NCBI GenBank assembly: GCA_013824715.1
Contig: PNOH01000024.1
Location: forward strand, 1-64,000
Direction of reading: 5' to 3'
DNA from: Odoribacter sp.
GTDB taxonomy: Bacteria > Bacteroidota > Bacteroidia > Bacteroidales > Prolixibacteraceae
DNA: 64,000 nucleotides
A model generated the notes under the pieces. That model was not told where the DNA came from and did not search any database. It saw nothing but the letters and a program-made list of their open reading frames with translations. A program made the position numbers and the translations under genes. Shown here one piece after another: positions 1 through 9,711 of the stretch; the first letter of the stretch is position 1; the number at the start of each line of letters is the position of its first letter.

Positions 1-15
1 ATATTTTTTTTTAAT

Positions 16-3000
16 TTAAAATCCTAATGTAATGTTGAATAAAAAAGTTCTTGATGTCGGAGGAGCTGTATTTTCAAATCCAACAGCATTAGTCCCGGTG
101 GCAAAAACAGATTCCGGATCAACGCCCTTTAAATGGCTAGTGATCATCCAAACATTATTGCAGGAAAATCCCATTTTAGCTCTTTGGAAAACTGTTTTTG
201 ACAACATTTTGCGAGGTAGGTTGTATGAAAGTTGAACCGTTCTTAAACGTATGTTGGTTGCGTCATAAATGTTTGCTTCGCCAATACCCAGATTTCCTGT
301 TGAACCTGTAATTGCAGTCCAGTATTGCTGTGTAGTAATTGACTTGTCATTTTTCACAAAGTTATTGTCTTTTGTAATTACTCCATCTACTACAATATTC
401 TCACGCGTTCCATCGGGGGCAGTAACTGCTGCAGTTCCTGCGGCCTGCATCGCTAAGTTCGTGGCCGAAAACAATTCTCCACCTATCCGTGCATCAATCA
501 GAAACCCTAAAGTCAATCCTTTGTATGACATTGTGTTAGAAAATCCAATCAATGCATCAGGTTGTTGGCTTCCCAATAGTTTTTTTTCAGTATTTCCTTG
601 TGGCAATCCATCGTTTGTTAGAAGTAGTTTACCGAAGTTTGGATTGGTTTTATCTTCGACCCTTCTATACGTTGTGCCCCAAATTTCACCATAATTGCCA
701 CCAACAGCAGCAGAAATTTGCAAATTATCAAATCCGCCCAGGGCATACGTTTTTACATTATCGGCAAGCTTTTCAATGGTGTTTTTATTCTGAGAAAAAT
801 TCAACTGAACATCCCATGCAAAACCATTACTGGTCGATTCAATGATCCGACCATTCACTGTAAGCTCAATACCTGTGTTTTGAATGTCTCCGGCATTGAT
901 TTTTTTGCTGTTAAATCCACTCATCGGATCCAAGGGCAGATCAATAAGTTGGCGGGTTGCATTTGATTTATACCACGCAAAGTCGAATGACAAACGATTC
1001 TTGAAGAAACGGGCATCTAACCCAGCTTCGTATGATTTTATCAATTCGCTTAATACATCCTGATTATAGAGGGTGTTACCCATTCCGGCAGTTGTAGTAC
1101 CAACAGGATCTTTTCCTACCCAGTAAGTATTGTACAATGAGTAAGGACTCAAATCATTGCCAACTTCGGCATAGGATGCCCTTACTTTTCCAAATGAGAA
1201 CCATGATGGAGTAGATACACCAACTTTTGAGAACATATCTGAGACAACCCATGAGAAGTTTACAGAAGGATAGAAATATGAACGGTTATCTATGTAAAGA
1301 GTAGATGACCAGTCGTTTCTGAAAGTTGCATCAAGGAATAAATACCCGTCATAATTTGTCTGGACTGTTCCGATCAGAGAGTTTATCTTTTTAATACTGA
1401 ATGATTCACCGATTGTAGGATTGTTTTTCCCGTTATTAAGTGCGAATAAATCAGGAACTTCCAGTTCTCCGGAACTTCCGCTGATACCACTTTTTTCTTG
1501 TTTCATCAGGTTGCCACCAATAGCCACAGCTCCACCAATTTTACCAAATAAATTATCTTTCTTAGCGGTCATCAAGGTGCTGTAATTTGTTTCAGCGTGT
1601 GTTTGTTTACCCATACTGTACCTTCCGTTGGCAGCTAACGGACTTCTGGCGTATAGTTTGCCTTCAGTATTTGTAGTGTACAAATCAGATCCTGCTTTTA
1701 CTTCAACGTCGAGCCAATCGGTGATAATGTGTTTTAACGAACCATGGAAGATAAAACGATCGCGGGTATCTTCATTGAGGTTAAATTCTGAACCCCAATA
1801 TGGATTTACCGCATTACCACCGCCATACCAAATCATTTGGCCCAATTCATTCTTTGGATTTTTGAATCCGGTTATGTCCATCGAAACAGGAAGCAGGTAC
1901 ATTGTTCGGAAACTGTTTGATGCGTTGTGTCCAACTAATGGACGGTTCATTGCATTGGCTTTGATATACTGAATTTTTGTATCAACTATCCAATTCTCTT
2001 TGTCCCCAAGTTTGGTGATAGCCCTGGTCAATAAGTTCGTTCTGTTCAACTCGGCACCTGGAATCATACTCTTATCGTTTGTACTTGTGATAGAAGAATA
2101 AATCGATGTTTGGTTGAATTGCTGTTGTAATGATACGTTGTTGTTAAAGTTAATTCCAGTGTCAAAGTAATTTCTCACATTGTCATAAGCGCTCAGATTA
2201 ACATTTTTTCCATCCCAGTTGACAACAGACTGACCTGAAATTTTTGGCCCCCAACTTGAGTTTGAACGATTATCAAACGTACCATCAGTTCCTTGTCCGA
2301 AAAATGTTTGCATTTCAGGATTGGTGAAAATTGTTTCGAAGCCAACAGATGAAGATACTGTTATGCCTAACCCATCTCGTTTTTTACCTGATTTGGTTGT
2401 AATAAGTATTACTCCATTCCCTGCACGAGAACCATAAAGCGCAGCAGCCGAAGCTCCTTTCAACACAGACATACTCTCGATATCTTCAGGATTTATATCA
2501 CCCAAACCGTTACCCATATCTGTTGATGGGTTCCAGTAATCGTTGTTGGAAGCACCGGTAAAGTTGTCAATCGGGATACCGTCAACAACAATCAATGGCT
2601 GATTATCACCTGTTAACGAGCTATTTCCCCGAAGTACAATTTTTGATGATCCGGCAGGTCCATTGCTCCCGCGGATAACCTGCAAACCTGTAACTTTACC
2701 AGATAAGGCATTTGCTAGGTTACTCTCTCTTGCTTCGAGCAAAACTTCACCTTTCATTTCCTGCATGGAATAGCCAAGGGCTTTCTTTTCCCTCTTGATT
2801 CCCAAAGCAGTTACCACCACCTCTTCTAATCCAATGTCTTCGGTTATCATCTTTACATTTAACGAATTACGATTGTTTAGAATCTCTTCAACTTTTTTCA
2901 TTCCAACGAACGAAAAAACCAAAGTAGCTTTTCCTGAAGCCACTTTGATAGAAAAATTACCATTCGAATCGGTAACAACACCCTTAGTAGTCCCTTTTTC

Positions 3001-3129
3001 TGTTACGGTGACACCTGGTAATCCAAGCCCGTCAGATTCGGAAACCACGGTCCCTGTTACCGAAAACTGCGCCATTGCACTTCCTAACAGTGCCATGCAC
3101 ATTACGGTCAATAATAAAACCTTTCGCAT
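16..3129 (-). CDS. SusC/RagA-family TonB-linked outer membrane receptor
   Basis: TonB-dependent outer membrane transducer, probably importing an oligosaccharide or peptide into the periplasm together with a SusD-type lipoprotein. The 1037-residue protein starts with a signal peptide (about residues 1-20, ending SAMA before Q). A carboxypeptidase-regulatory-like beta-sandwich follows (about 23-93), then a plug with the family marks VVVTALGIKREKKALGYS and GSRAGNGVILITTKSGK (near 105-250), and a large beta-barrel ending in the aromatic tail FNITLGF. Length and domain order are normal for SusC. The matching susD would lie to the left of base 16, outside the window. Two ROK regulators lie immediately upstream, suggesting sugar-responsive control, although no sigma/anti-sigma pair or hybrid two-component sensor is visible. 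The substrate cannot be read from sequence. Confidence 0.95.
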   Translation of the reverse strand: MRKVLLLTVMCMALLGSAMAQFSVTGTVVSESDGLGLPGVTVTEKGTTKGVVTDSNGNFSIKVASGKATLVFSFVGMKKVEEILNNRNSLNVKMITEDIGLEEVVVTALGIKREKKALGYSMQEMKGEVLLEARESNLANALSGKVTGLQVIRGSNGPAGSSKIVLRGNSSLTGDNQPLIVVDGIPIDNFTGASNNDYWNPSTDMGNGLGDINPEDIESMSVLKGASAAALYGSRAGNGVILITTKSGKKRDGLGITVSSSVGFETIFTNPEMQTFFGQGTDGTFDNRSNSSWGPKISGQSVVNWDGKNVNLSAYDNVRNYFDTGINFNNNVSLQQQFNQTSIYSSITSTNDKSMIPGAELNRTNLLTRAITKLGDKENWIVDTKIQYIKANAMNRPLVGHNASNSFRTMYLLPVSMDITGFKNPKNELGQMIWYGGGNAVNPYWGSEFNLNEDTRDRFIFHGSLKHIITDWLDVEVKAGSDLYTTNTEGKLYARSPLAANGRYSMGKQTHAETNYSTLMTAKKDNLFGKIGGAVAIGGNLMKQEKSGISGSSGELEVPDLFALNNGKNNPTIGESFSIKKINSLIGTVQTNYDGYLFLDATFRNDWSSTLYIDNRSYFYPSVNFSWVVSDMFSKVGVSTPSWFSFGKVRASYAEVGNDLSPYSLYNTYWVGKDPVGTTTAGMGNTLYNQDVLSELIKSYEAGLDARFFKNRLSFDFAWYKSNATRQLIDLPLDPMSGFNSKKINAGDIQNTGIELTVNGRIIESTSNGFAWDVQLNFSQNKNTIEKLADNVKTYALGGFDNLQISAAVGGNYGEIWGTTYRRVEDKTNPNFGKLLLTNDGLPQGNTEKKLLGSQQPDALIGFSNTMSYKGLTLGFLIDARIGGELFSATNLAMQAAGTAAVTAPDGTRENIVVDGVITKDNNFVKNDKSITTQQYWTAITGSTGNLGIGEANIYDATNIRLRTVQLSYNLPRKMLSKTVFQRAKMGFSCNNVWMITSHLKGVDPESVFATGTNAVGFENTAPPTSRTFLFNITLGF

Positions 3130-3169
3130 AAGTTTTAATTTTAGTAAATTAATAAGTAATAAACACTCT

Positions 3170-4420
3170 TCATTCTATGGCAATATTCTTTGATAAAAAG
3201 CTCATTCCTGAAAAAACCTTCTGGAATACCATTTCGGACGTTCCCAAAAGAGCCGACTGATCACCCATTTCAGATACAATGATCGTGGTGTTTTGTGAGA
3301 TTTTTTCAAGGCATAGCCGATTGAGGGATTGCTGCACCGGCGACAGTATATATTGCTTGGCTTTTGAAAGGGGGCCACTCAGCACTATCACTTCCGGGTT
3401 GAGCAGTTGAATGATGTACGAAAGGCCTTTCCCCATGGCTTTCCCTACCTCATTCAGGATCGATATACAAAACTCATCTCCCTGGCGGGCCGAATTTATG
3501 ACTTCTTCAGGGGTCACTTTCTCCGGTTGTCCGGAAAACCTGTTAATCAACGAGGAGATTTCGTTATGGGCAAAGCCTTGCCTTACGAGCCTCATAACGG
3601 TATTGGAGGACGCAATGGTTTCCAGGCAACCACGCTTTCCGCAGATGCACAATTCACCATTCTCAACCATGGGGATATGTGAAAATTCACCGCCAAATCC
3701 ATTGTTCCCACTGAAAAGAAGGCCATTGATGAAAATACCCAGGCCAATACCCCAGCTCCAGTGGATAATAATTGCATCCTTGTAGTTTTTGGCCGCACCA
3801 AAATGAAACTCACCATGGGCATGCATCCGGGCGTCGTTGTCGATGTAAACCAACTTATTGAAACGCTGTCTCAGGTCTCGCCCTATATTCTGTCGCCTCT
3901 TATCCTTAATGGTATAATTAATCCCGATTTTCGAATCCACCAAGCCCGGCATATCAACCCCCAACCCGTAAATCCTGTCATCAGAAACCTGATAATCGGC
4001 CATTAACTTTTTAGCCGTATTATACAGTTTATCAACAAGCTGTGGATCATCAATATGAGTATCAATTTCAATAATCGGGGTAACAAACCTGTTATAGCAA
4101 TCGAGTATAGCCATGCTGGCCGAAAATCGCCCAAAATCGCACGAAATCACATAAAACCTATTTTCGGGTAAGCCATATAGCACAGGCTTACGACCACCAC
4201 TTGATTCACCTATACCGATATTTTTTACAAAGCCCGAAGAAATCAGATTATTCATTAGTCCAATGCAAGTGGGCAGGCTTATTTTCAGTAATTTTTTGAG
4301 TTCAGGAGCTGAAATAGTTCCATAGGCATGAAGCAAACCAAGGATTCGCGTTTTCTGCTTGATTTTTTTTAATTCAGAAGCAGAAACTCCTCTAAACTCA
4401 GTAATCTCAATTTCAGGCAT
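3170..4420 (-). CDS. ROK-family transcriptional regulator (NagC/XylR-like), paralog A
   Basis: Likely sugar-responsive repressor. An N-terminal winged helix-turn-helix (about residues 12-65, KIKQKTRILGLLHAYG onward) precedes a ROK domain. The ROK zinc motif is intact (CICGKRGCLE), as is the NDAR segment equivalent to the kinase catalytic Asp. The phosphate-binding loop reads DFGRFSAS instead of the kinase form DIGGTK, so a regulator rather than a sugar kinase is favoured. I chose the ATG at 4420 (MPEIEITEF): eight more residues are possible from 4444, but these are hydrophobic/Cys-rich and unlike the paralog. It lies 41 bp upstream of the SusC gene on the same strand and is strongly similar throughout to the protein at 4791-6017. 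Its operator and ligand are unknown. Confidence 0.9.
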   Translation of the reverse strand: MPEIEITEFRGVSASELKKIKQKTRILGLLHAYGTISAPELKKLLKISLPTCIGLMNNLISSGFVKNIGIGESSGGRKPVLYGLPENRFYVISCDFGRFSASMAILDCYNRFVTPIIEIDTHIDDPQLVDKLYNTAKKLMADYQVSDDRIYGLGVDMPGLVDSKIGINYTIKDKRRQNIGRDLRQRFNKLVYIDNDARMHAHGEFHFGAAKNYKDAIIIHWSWGIGLGIFINGLLFSGNNGFGGEFSHIPMVENGELCICGKRGCLETIASSNTVMRLVRQGFAHNEISSLINRFSGQPEKVTPEEVINSARQGDEFCISILNEVGKAMGKGLSYIIQLLNPEVIVLSGPLSKAKQYILSPVQQSLNRLCLEKISQNTTIIVSEMGDQSALLGTSEMVFQKVFSGMSFLSKNIAIE

Positions 4421-4790
4421 AATACAAAACATAAATGCAAACAAGTAACTTCATGATCTAATTAACGACGACTATGTTATTAAATTTATTTACAAAGATA
4501 AATTTATTATTTAATAATTATATATACTTTATAACATATTTTAATAAATAAGCAACTAATTATAAACGCGGAATGTTATAATCTGAAAAGAATACGGAAG
4601 TTGCAGTTATCAATAGATAAAAGGATATAACCTTATCTAAGTGGGGAAATCTTTCATTGTCATAATTGCATTTAGGACAATTATTTGACCGTTAAGCATG
4701 TCGGCAAGAAGGGTAAAACAAAGTGACACCCTTTTTTAGTAAAGTGATATTAATATATACACTGAACTTTATTAGCTAAGAAAAAGGATA
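4421..4790. other. AT-rich intergenic region between the two ROK genes
   Basis: About 370 bp without a gene. It holds the likely promoter of the downstream ROK gene (-7 box at 4493-4500) and a very AT-rich stretch around 4478-4555. Within this, arms AAATTTAT and ATAAATTT face each other across the promoter box (about 4482-4506), an arrangement that could serve as an operator. No RNA gene or terminator was recognised. Confidence 0.5.
4493..4500 (-). promoter_or_regulatory. Candidate -7 promoter box for ROK paralog A
   Basis: The minus-strand octamer TATCTTTG matches the Bacteroidota -7 consensus TAnnTTTG exactly. It would place transcription start near 4486, about 66 nt before the ATG at 4420. 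No clear -33 TTTG is visible at the usual spacing. Confidence 0.45.
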
Positions 4791-6017
4791 TTAAAAATTC
4801 ATTTCTGAAAAAACCATTTGAAAAACCATTTCTGATGATCCGAGTAGAGCGGACTGATCACCCATTTCAGAAATTATAAGGGTCGTATTTCCAGATATTT
4901 TTTCAAGACACAACCGATTAAGTGACTGTTGAATAGGCGACAATACATACTGTCTGGCTTTCGAGAGCGAGCCACTTAGTACAATTATTTCCGGATTTAG
5001 AAGCTGTATAATATAGGAAAGCCCCTTCCCCATTGCGCTACCTATATCATTTAGTATTGAAATGCAGAATTCATCACCCATGCGGGCAGCATGAATCACA
5101 TCTTCAGGACTTATTTTTTCAGGATTATTCTTAAACTGATGGAGTAATGAGGAAACTTCATTGTTATCTAAACCATTCTTAACAAGGCGCATAATCGTAT
5201 TTGATGATGCGATCGTCTCCAAACATCCCCGTTTTCCACAAATACACAAATCGCCATTCTCTATCATTGGAATATGCGAAAATTCACCGGCAAAACCATT
5301 GTTTCCGCTATAAAGTTGACCATTTACAAATATACCCAAGCCAAGCCCCCAACTCCAGTGAATGATAATAGCATTGAAATAATTCTTGGCAGCTCCAAAA
5401 TGAAACTCTCCAAAAGCATGCATTCGGGCATCATTGTCAATGTAAACAAGCTTTTTGAATCGCTCATGCAAATCGTGCCGGATGTTTTGAAATTTTTTGT
5501 CTTTAATCGTATAGTTTATTCCTGCTTTCGAATCAATCAATCCCGGCATATCAACTCCCAAACCATATACTTTAGACTCTGGAATGTTTTGTTCGGCAAT
5601 GAGTTTTACAGCAACCTCATATAATTTATCTACAAGAAACGGGTCATCTATATGCGTGTCGATCTCCACAATTGGGGAAACAAAATCATTGTAACAATCG
5701 AGAATGGCCATAGTAGCAGAATAACGGGCAAAATCGCACGAAATGACATAAAAACCATTTTTGGGTAAAGCATAAAGGGTAGGTTTCCGACCACCGCTGG
5801 ATTCGCCTGTCCCAATATTTATAACATATCCTGCTAACATCAGGTCATTCAACAAGACAATACAAGTTGGTAAACTGATTCTAAGCATTTTACTTAGATC
5901 AGGAGAAGAAAGATTTTTATGAGTATGCAGTAGATTCAGAATCTTTCGCTTTTGTTTAAACTTATTTATTTCGGTTGCAGATTTATTCATAGATTGCCAA
6001 AAATGATTATAAGACAA
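4791..6017 (-). CDS. ROK-family transcriptional regulator (NagC/XylR-like), paralog B
   Basis: Second ROK regulator with the same build as paralog A: winged helix (KFKQKRKILNLLHTHKN onward), ROK fold, zinc motif CICGKRGCLE, and NDAR segment. The phosphate loop is degenerate (DFARYSAT), again arguing for a regulator rather than a kinase. The two proteins align end to end with long near-identical blocks in the C-terminal half (for example KGLSYIIQLLNPE), so they arose by duplication. The start is uncertain: 6017 (MSYNHFWQ) or the internal Met at 5990 (MNKSATEI), which aligns better with the paralog. Located between the SusC locus and the efflux genes; it may share control of the SusC receptor. 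Confidence 0.88.
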   Translation of the reverse strand: MSYNHFWQSMNKSATEINKFKQKRKILNLLHTHKNLSSPDLSKMLRISLPTCIVLLNDLMLAGYVINIGTGESSGGRKPTLYALPKNGFYVISCDFARYSATMAILDCYNDFVSPIVEIDTHIDDPFLVDKLYEVAVKLIAEQNIPESKVYGLGVDMPGLIDSKAGINYTIKDKKFQNIRHDLHERFKKLVYIDNDARMHAFGEFHFGAAKNYFNAIIIHWSWGLGLGIFVNGQLYSGNNGFAGEFSHIPMIENGDLCICGKRGCLETIASSNTIMRLVKNGLDNNEVSSLLHQFKNNPEKISPEDVIHAARMGDEFCISILNDIGSAMGKGLSYIIQLLNPEIIVLSGSLSKARQYVLSPIQQSLNRLCLEKISGNTTLIISEMGDQSALLGSSEMVFQMVFSEMNF

Positions 6018-6187
6018 TGATTCTACATTTGTGGTTGAATTCTAAAATGATGATTTTTAGATCGACAATAAAGTTATTAAGTTTTTTGAAAACGACTCTA
6101 TCTTAATTTTATAATCCTTTTAAAGAAAAAACAATAATTCAGGCGTATTCGTTAAATGAATTTCGAATATCTGCACAAAAAAATACT

Positions 6188-7687
6188 CTATTTCTCACTC
6201 ATCGGATTGACATAGCCGATTTTCTGATTTTTTTCAAAATCATACAGAGTCAGTATCCGCAATTTATAATAGGCTTCCCAGTACGATTGTAACGAATAAA
6301 TGTAATCCCGTTTCGCATTGTCGCGTTCCGAAAGGGCGATATTGAGGTCTGTGATGGTACTTTCGCCGTTTTGAAATTGTTTCAGTGCGATCAGATAGCC
6401 GTTTTCTGCCACTTTATCAGCTTCTTTTGCAGTGATCAACTGATCCTTCATCAAGCTGAACTGTTCAACCTGAACTATCACGCTTCGTTCAAAATCAGTC
6501 CGGTCTTTATCCACGTCATAAATAACCAGGTCGCGCTGCGATTCGGCCAGCTTAACTGCCGATGCCGATTGCCCCCAATCCAATATTGGAATACTCAAAG
6601 CTAGCTTTAACGTCTGTTGACGCTCTGGTTTCTGATAAATTCCAGTCATCGTTCCGGCGCTGTTCGACAATCCGTAACTTCCCTGAAGGGTGGCACTCAA
6701 TCCGGTACTGCGCTTGGCATTTACCAAATCGCGGTCGGCTTCAATTAACCTGCGCTTAAATTCCGATCCTTCCTTTCGGTTCATTTTTGCTTCCTCAAGC
6801 GCTTTTAACGGATTAATATCGAACAAGGTAATATTCAGCGGCATCTGAAGTTCTATTTTTTGATCCTGTGAAAGGCCAATATATGACTTTAATTCAAAGT
6901 CAGCATTTTTCATGTCCATTTTTGCCCTGTTTAAAGATTTTTGGGCATTCAGAACTGCCAGTTCGTTCCGCGAATAATTGTTTTCAGAAATAGTACCAAG
7001 TTCTTTCTTGGTTTGGGCAATTCTCAGATTGTCGTTACTGTTTTTCAGGTTACTGGTCGCCAGCTTGAAATTGGTTTGCACCAGCAAATACCTGAAAAAA
7101 CGGTACATCGAATTCAACGAAATCTCTTCGATGGTTTGAATAAAATTTTTCTGGGCTTCATCATAAATCAGTGGTTCAGTTTTTTGCTGCCATTTCAACC
7201 AGTTAATAGCAAAAATGGGCTGGTAAAAACCAAACGAAAAAGGGCTTCCGGAGAAGTTTACGGTATCCTTGTTGTAATCCTGAAACCGATAAGCCGAAGT
7301 TGACGCATAAAGGTAAGTCCCGGTAAAAGCTATTGACTGGTTAAGCGCCAGCCGTGCCGAAGTTGCCAAATTGGTAACCTGTTTAAATTCCAGGCTGCCA
7401 TCGGGCTGGGTTACCCCAATATTTGACTGTGTGAAATCGGGCAAATTACCTGATAATACCAACTGAGGCCGGTTTCGGGTTTTAAAATTTTTCCATCGCC
7501 AGTAATAATTCACATTGCGGTTTTGTGCATACTTCACAGCCATTGATTGTTCAATTGCCAGTACAACAACATCCTGAAGATCAAGACTGTATTGAATTGA
7601 ATCCTGAGCCAGGAGGTTCATAAAGGGAATCATGAAAAAACAAGCAACTGTTCCCCTAAAACTCCATTTGGTAATTGTTCGTTTCAT
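6188..7687 (-). CDS. TolC-family outer membrane efflux protein
   Basis: Outer membrane channel of a tripartite exporter. The 499-residue protein has a signal peptide (about 1-28, ending NLLAQ) and two long alpha-helical repeat halves typical of OEP/TolC proteins (for example the helix around LGTISENNYSRNELAVLN and the second copy with QFQNGESTITDLNIAL). Its start codon directly abuts the stop codon of the upstream membrane-fusion gene (7688), so the two are co-transcribed and probably translationally coupled. No RND or ABC pump gene accompanies them in the window. Substrate unknown. Confidence 0.93.
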   Translation of the reverse strand: MKRTITKWSFRGTVACFFMIPFMNLLAQDSIQYSLDLQDVVVLAIEQSMAVKYAQNRNVNYYWRWKNFKTRNRPQLVLSGNLPDFTQSNIGVTQPDGSLEFKQVTNLATSARLALNQSIAFTGTYLYASTSAYRFQDYNKDTVNFSGSPFSFGFYQPIFAINWLKWQQKTEPLIYDEAQKNFIQTIEEISLNSMYRFFRYLLVQTNFKLATSNLKNSNDNLRIAQTKKELGTISENNYSRNELAVLNAQKSLNRAKMDMKNADFELKSYIGLSQDQKIELQMPLNITLFDINPLKALEEAKMNRKEGSEFKRRLIEADRDLVNAKRSTGLSATLQGSYGLSNSAGTMTGIYQKPERQQTLKLALSIPILDWGQSASAVKLAESQRDLVIYDVDKDRTDFERSVIVQVEQFSLMKDQLITAKEADKVAENGYLIALKQFQNGESTITDLNIALSERDNAKRDYIYSLQSYWEAYYKLRILTLYDFEKNQKIGYVNPMSEK

Positions 7688-8911
7688 CTAATTCAGCTTT
7701 TCAATTTTTTTAGAATTCCTTGAAAACGGTGAATCTGCAAGTATTACCTTTTCTCCTTCATTTAATCCGGAAATAACTTCCTGAAATTCATTGCCTTTAA
7801 TGCCAAAATTTACCGTTCTCGCTACTACTTTACCTGAATCGAGTATATAAACGGTCTGTTCTGAATTTGCTTTGAAATTATTGTCAGATGAAATTCGGAG
7901 CACATTGTTTTTTACCGACTTTAAAACCAGTAGTTTAACTGCTTGATTTGGAATCAGTTTGGAATTATTGCTGTTTTCGAGATGAACATTGAACTGAATT
8001 TTATTATCGGCCACAGTCGGGGTAACATTTCCAATCGTTCCTGAAAGCTTTTCATTCTCCGACAGAACAAAAACCGGGTTTCCGGTTTTGATTTGGTCCG
8101 AAAGTTTTTCATCAATTAAACCTTTTATTTTGAAAGTGGTGAGATCAGACATGGTAATCAGCAACTTATCGTTACCCACCTTCTCTCCTTCCTTTCCTGA
8201 AACTGAAAGGATAATTCCGTCAGAAGGAGCTTTGATATCCGATTTACCAAGCATCTCTATTTTATCAGCCAACTGTTTTTTCTGAATTTCAATCTGAAGG
8301 TTCAGTCCGGTTTCTTCAGTTTTCATCTGTTTAAGCCGAATGGCATTTTTTTTCTGTACTACATCCAAATCTTTTTCAGCCAGTACCAGGTTTTGCCTGG
8401 TTTCGTCAATTTTAGCTGATGAAATACCACCGACACTCAGCAATTGCTCCTCGTCAGCCAGTTGTGCCTTGATGGATACAATTCTCAGTTTTTTCACTTC
8501 AACATTGTAATCCAGATCAATGCGCGCCATCTGCCCTTCGAGCCTCGACCGTTCAAGTGAATTGGATTTTACTTCCAGTTGATCGCTGATTTGTTCGATT
8601 TCCTGGCGGGTAGGTTCTGGATCAAGCTCTATAATTACTTCGCCTTTTTTTACACGGCTACCTGGTTCCTTGCTGATTTTCCTGATAATACTAGTGAGCG
8701 GGCTTAGCAGAATAACCTCGTTTTCGGGTTCAACAGTACCAATGGCATCCAAAGGAATGAATACCTGCCCTCTGTCAACTATAGAAGTCTGATATTTTTT
8801 GGCATCGGTTGTGAAGAAAGAAGTAATCCCGAATATTTGGAATAGAATATAAAAAAGTAACAATGCAGACAAAATCAGAACTGCTATCAAGAGTCCTTTC
8901 TTGTTTTTCAT
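7688..8911 (-). CDS. HlyD/MacA-family periplasmic adaptor (membrane fusion protein)
   Basis: Periplasmic adaptor linking an inner-membrane pump to the TolC-like channel encoded next. One N-terminal transmembrane segment (about residues 7-28) is followed by the first lipoyl half (GSRVKKGEVIIELD), a long coiled-coil hairpin (about 100-210), the second lipoyl half (KAPSDGIILSVSGKEGEKVG) and beta-barrel/MP domains with a final GLNEGEKVILA. The length of 407 is normal. First gene of a two-gene operon, with a good promoter at 8939-8972. MacA-like adaptors usually work with MacB-type ABC transporters; none is encoded here. Confidence 0.92.
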   Translation of the reverse strand: MKNKKGLLIAVLILSALLLFYILFQIFGITSFFTTDAKKYQTSIVDRGQVFIPLDAIGTVEPENEVILLSPLTSIIRKISKEPGSRVKKGEVIIELDPEPTRQEIEQISDQLEVKSNSLERSRLEGQMARIDLDYNVEVKKLRIVSIKAQLADEEQLLSVGGISSAKIDETRQNLVLAEKDLDVVQKKNAIRLKQMKTEETGLNLQIEIQKKQLADKIEMLGKSDIKAPSDGIILSVSGKEGEKVGNDKLLITMSDLTTFKIKGLIDEKLSDQIKTGNPVFVLSENEKLSGTIGNVTPTVADNKIQFNVHLENSNNSKLIPNQAVKLLVLKSVKNNVLRISSDNNFKANSEQTVYILDSGKVVARTVNFGIKGNEFQEVISGLNEGEKVILADSPFSRNSKKIEKLN

Positions 8912-8938
8912 AGTTGGTCATTTTGGTTAGTTCACTCC

Positions 8939-8972
8939 AAATATAGCTATATATTCGTTATTTTATCCAAAA
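8939..8972 (-). promoter_or_regulatory. Promoter of the HlyD-TolC operon
   Basis: Minus-strand -7 box TATATTTG (8946 down to 8939) with a TTTG -33 element at 8972-8969, spacer 22 nt. The predicted start near 8932 lies about 21 nt before the ATG. The -33 element overlaps the 3' end of the FAH-family gene. Confidence 0.6.
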
Positions 8973-9572
8973 GTCGAACCTCTTTTCCCCTTCCAGATAC
9001 CCTTCGAGGCGATCGCCAACCTGCACCTGCCCCACTCCTGCAGGAGTTCCGGTATAGATGAGGTCTCCAATTTTCAGGGTAAAATACTTTGAAACATGTG
9101 TAATAATTTCGTCAATAGAAAAAATCATCAACGCCGAATCTCCTTCCTGAACAGTCTTTCCATTTTTATCGAGCCTGAAATGTATGGTATTCCGATCGGG
9201 CAAGGATTCAATGGAAGCGAATTCGGAGCAAATCACAGCAGATTGATCAAAGGCTTTCGATTTTTCCCAGGGCAGTCCTTTATCTTTTAATGCATTCTGA
9301 ACATCGCGGGCAGTAAAGTCTATTCCAAGTCCAATTTCTTTGTAATACCGGTTGGCAAACCGTTTTTCAATGTTTTTTCCCAGTTTGCTGATTTTCACGA
9401 TCAGTTCAATTTCATGGTGCACATCGTTCGACCAGTCAGGAATATAAAACGGATCGTTGTTGCGGAGCAAAGCCGAATCGGGTTTCATAAACAGAACCGG
9501 TTCATCCGGGACTTCGTTGTTCAACTCTTTGGCATGAGCCACGTAATTGCGGCCAACACAGATTATTTTCAT
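8958..9572 (-). CDS. Fumarylacetoacetate hydrolase (FAH) family protein
   Basis: Small (204-residue) FAH-superfamily enzyme, the group including acylpyruvases, oxaloacetate decarboxylases/tautomerases and 2-oxohept-3-ene-dioate hydratases. Seen in sequence: the opening KIICVGRNYVAHAKEL, metal ligands in HHEIELIV (Glu-x-Glu) with a downstream Asp in FTARDVQ, and the C-terminal GDLIYTGTPAGVGQVQVGD typical of the fold. It lacks the extra N-terminal domain of true FAH. A cytosolic Mg-dependent hydrolase or decarboxylase acting on a 2-oxo acid is expected from the family; the exact substrate is not readable. No pathway partner lies beside it. Confidence 0.9.
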   Translation of the reverse strand: MKIICVGRNYVAHAKELNNEVPDEPVLFMKPDSALLRNNDPFYIPDWSNDVHHEIELIVKISKLGKNIEKRFANRYYKEIGLGIDFTARDVQNALKDKGLPWEKSKAFDQSAVICSEFASIESLPDRNTIHFRLDKNGKTVQEGDSALMIFSIDEIITHVSKYFTLKIGDLIYTGTPAGVGQVQVGDRLEGYLEGEKRFDFWIK

Positions 9573-9671
9573 GGTTTGTTAAAATTTGATAATTTGAATC
9601 TGTTTTTAAAATTGGTCATTATTTAGTCATTTACTTCGTGTCATTGATGTCATTCATTGTTTTTTTCTTTT

Positions 9672-9702
9672 CCACCAATGACCACCAATGACCACCAATG
9701 AC
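9672..9702. repeat. Tandem 10-bp repeat (CCACCAATGA x3)
   Basis: Three perfect head-to-tail copies of CCACCAATGA in the gap between the FAH gene and the exonuclease gene. The surrounding gap (about 9610-9712) is rich in TCATT/ATGAC words. Similar ATGAC-rich stretches occur at 17492-17582 and 26466-26512. Confidence 0.8.
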
Positions 9703-9711
9703 AACTTCGGC

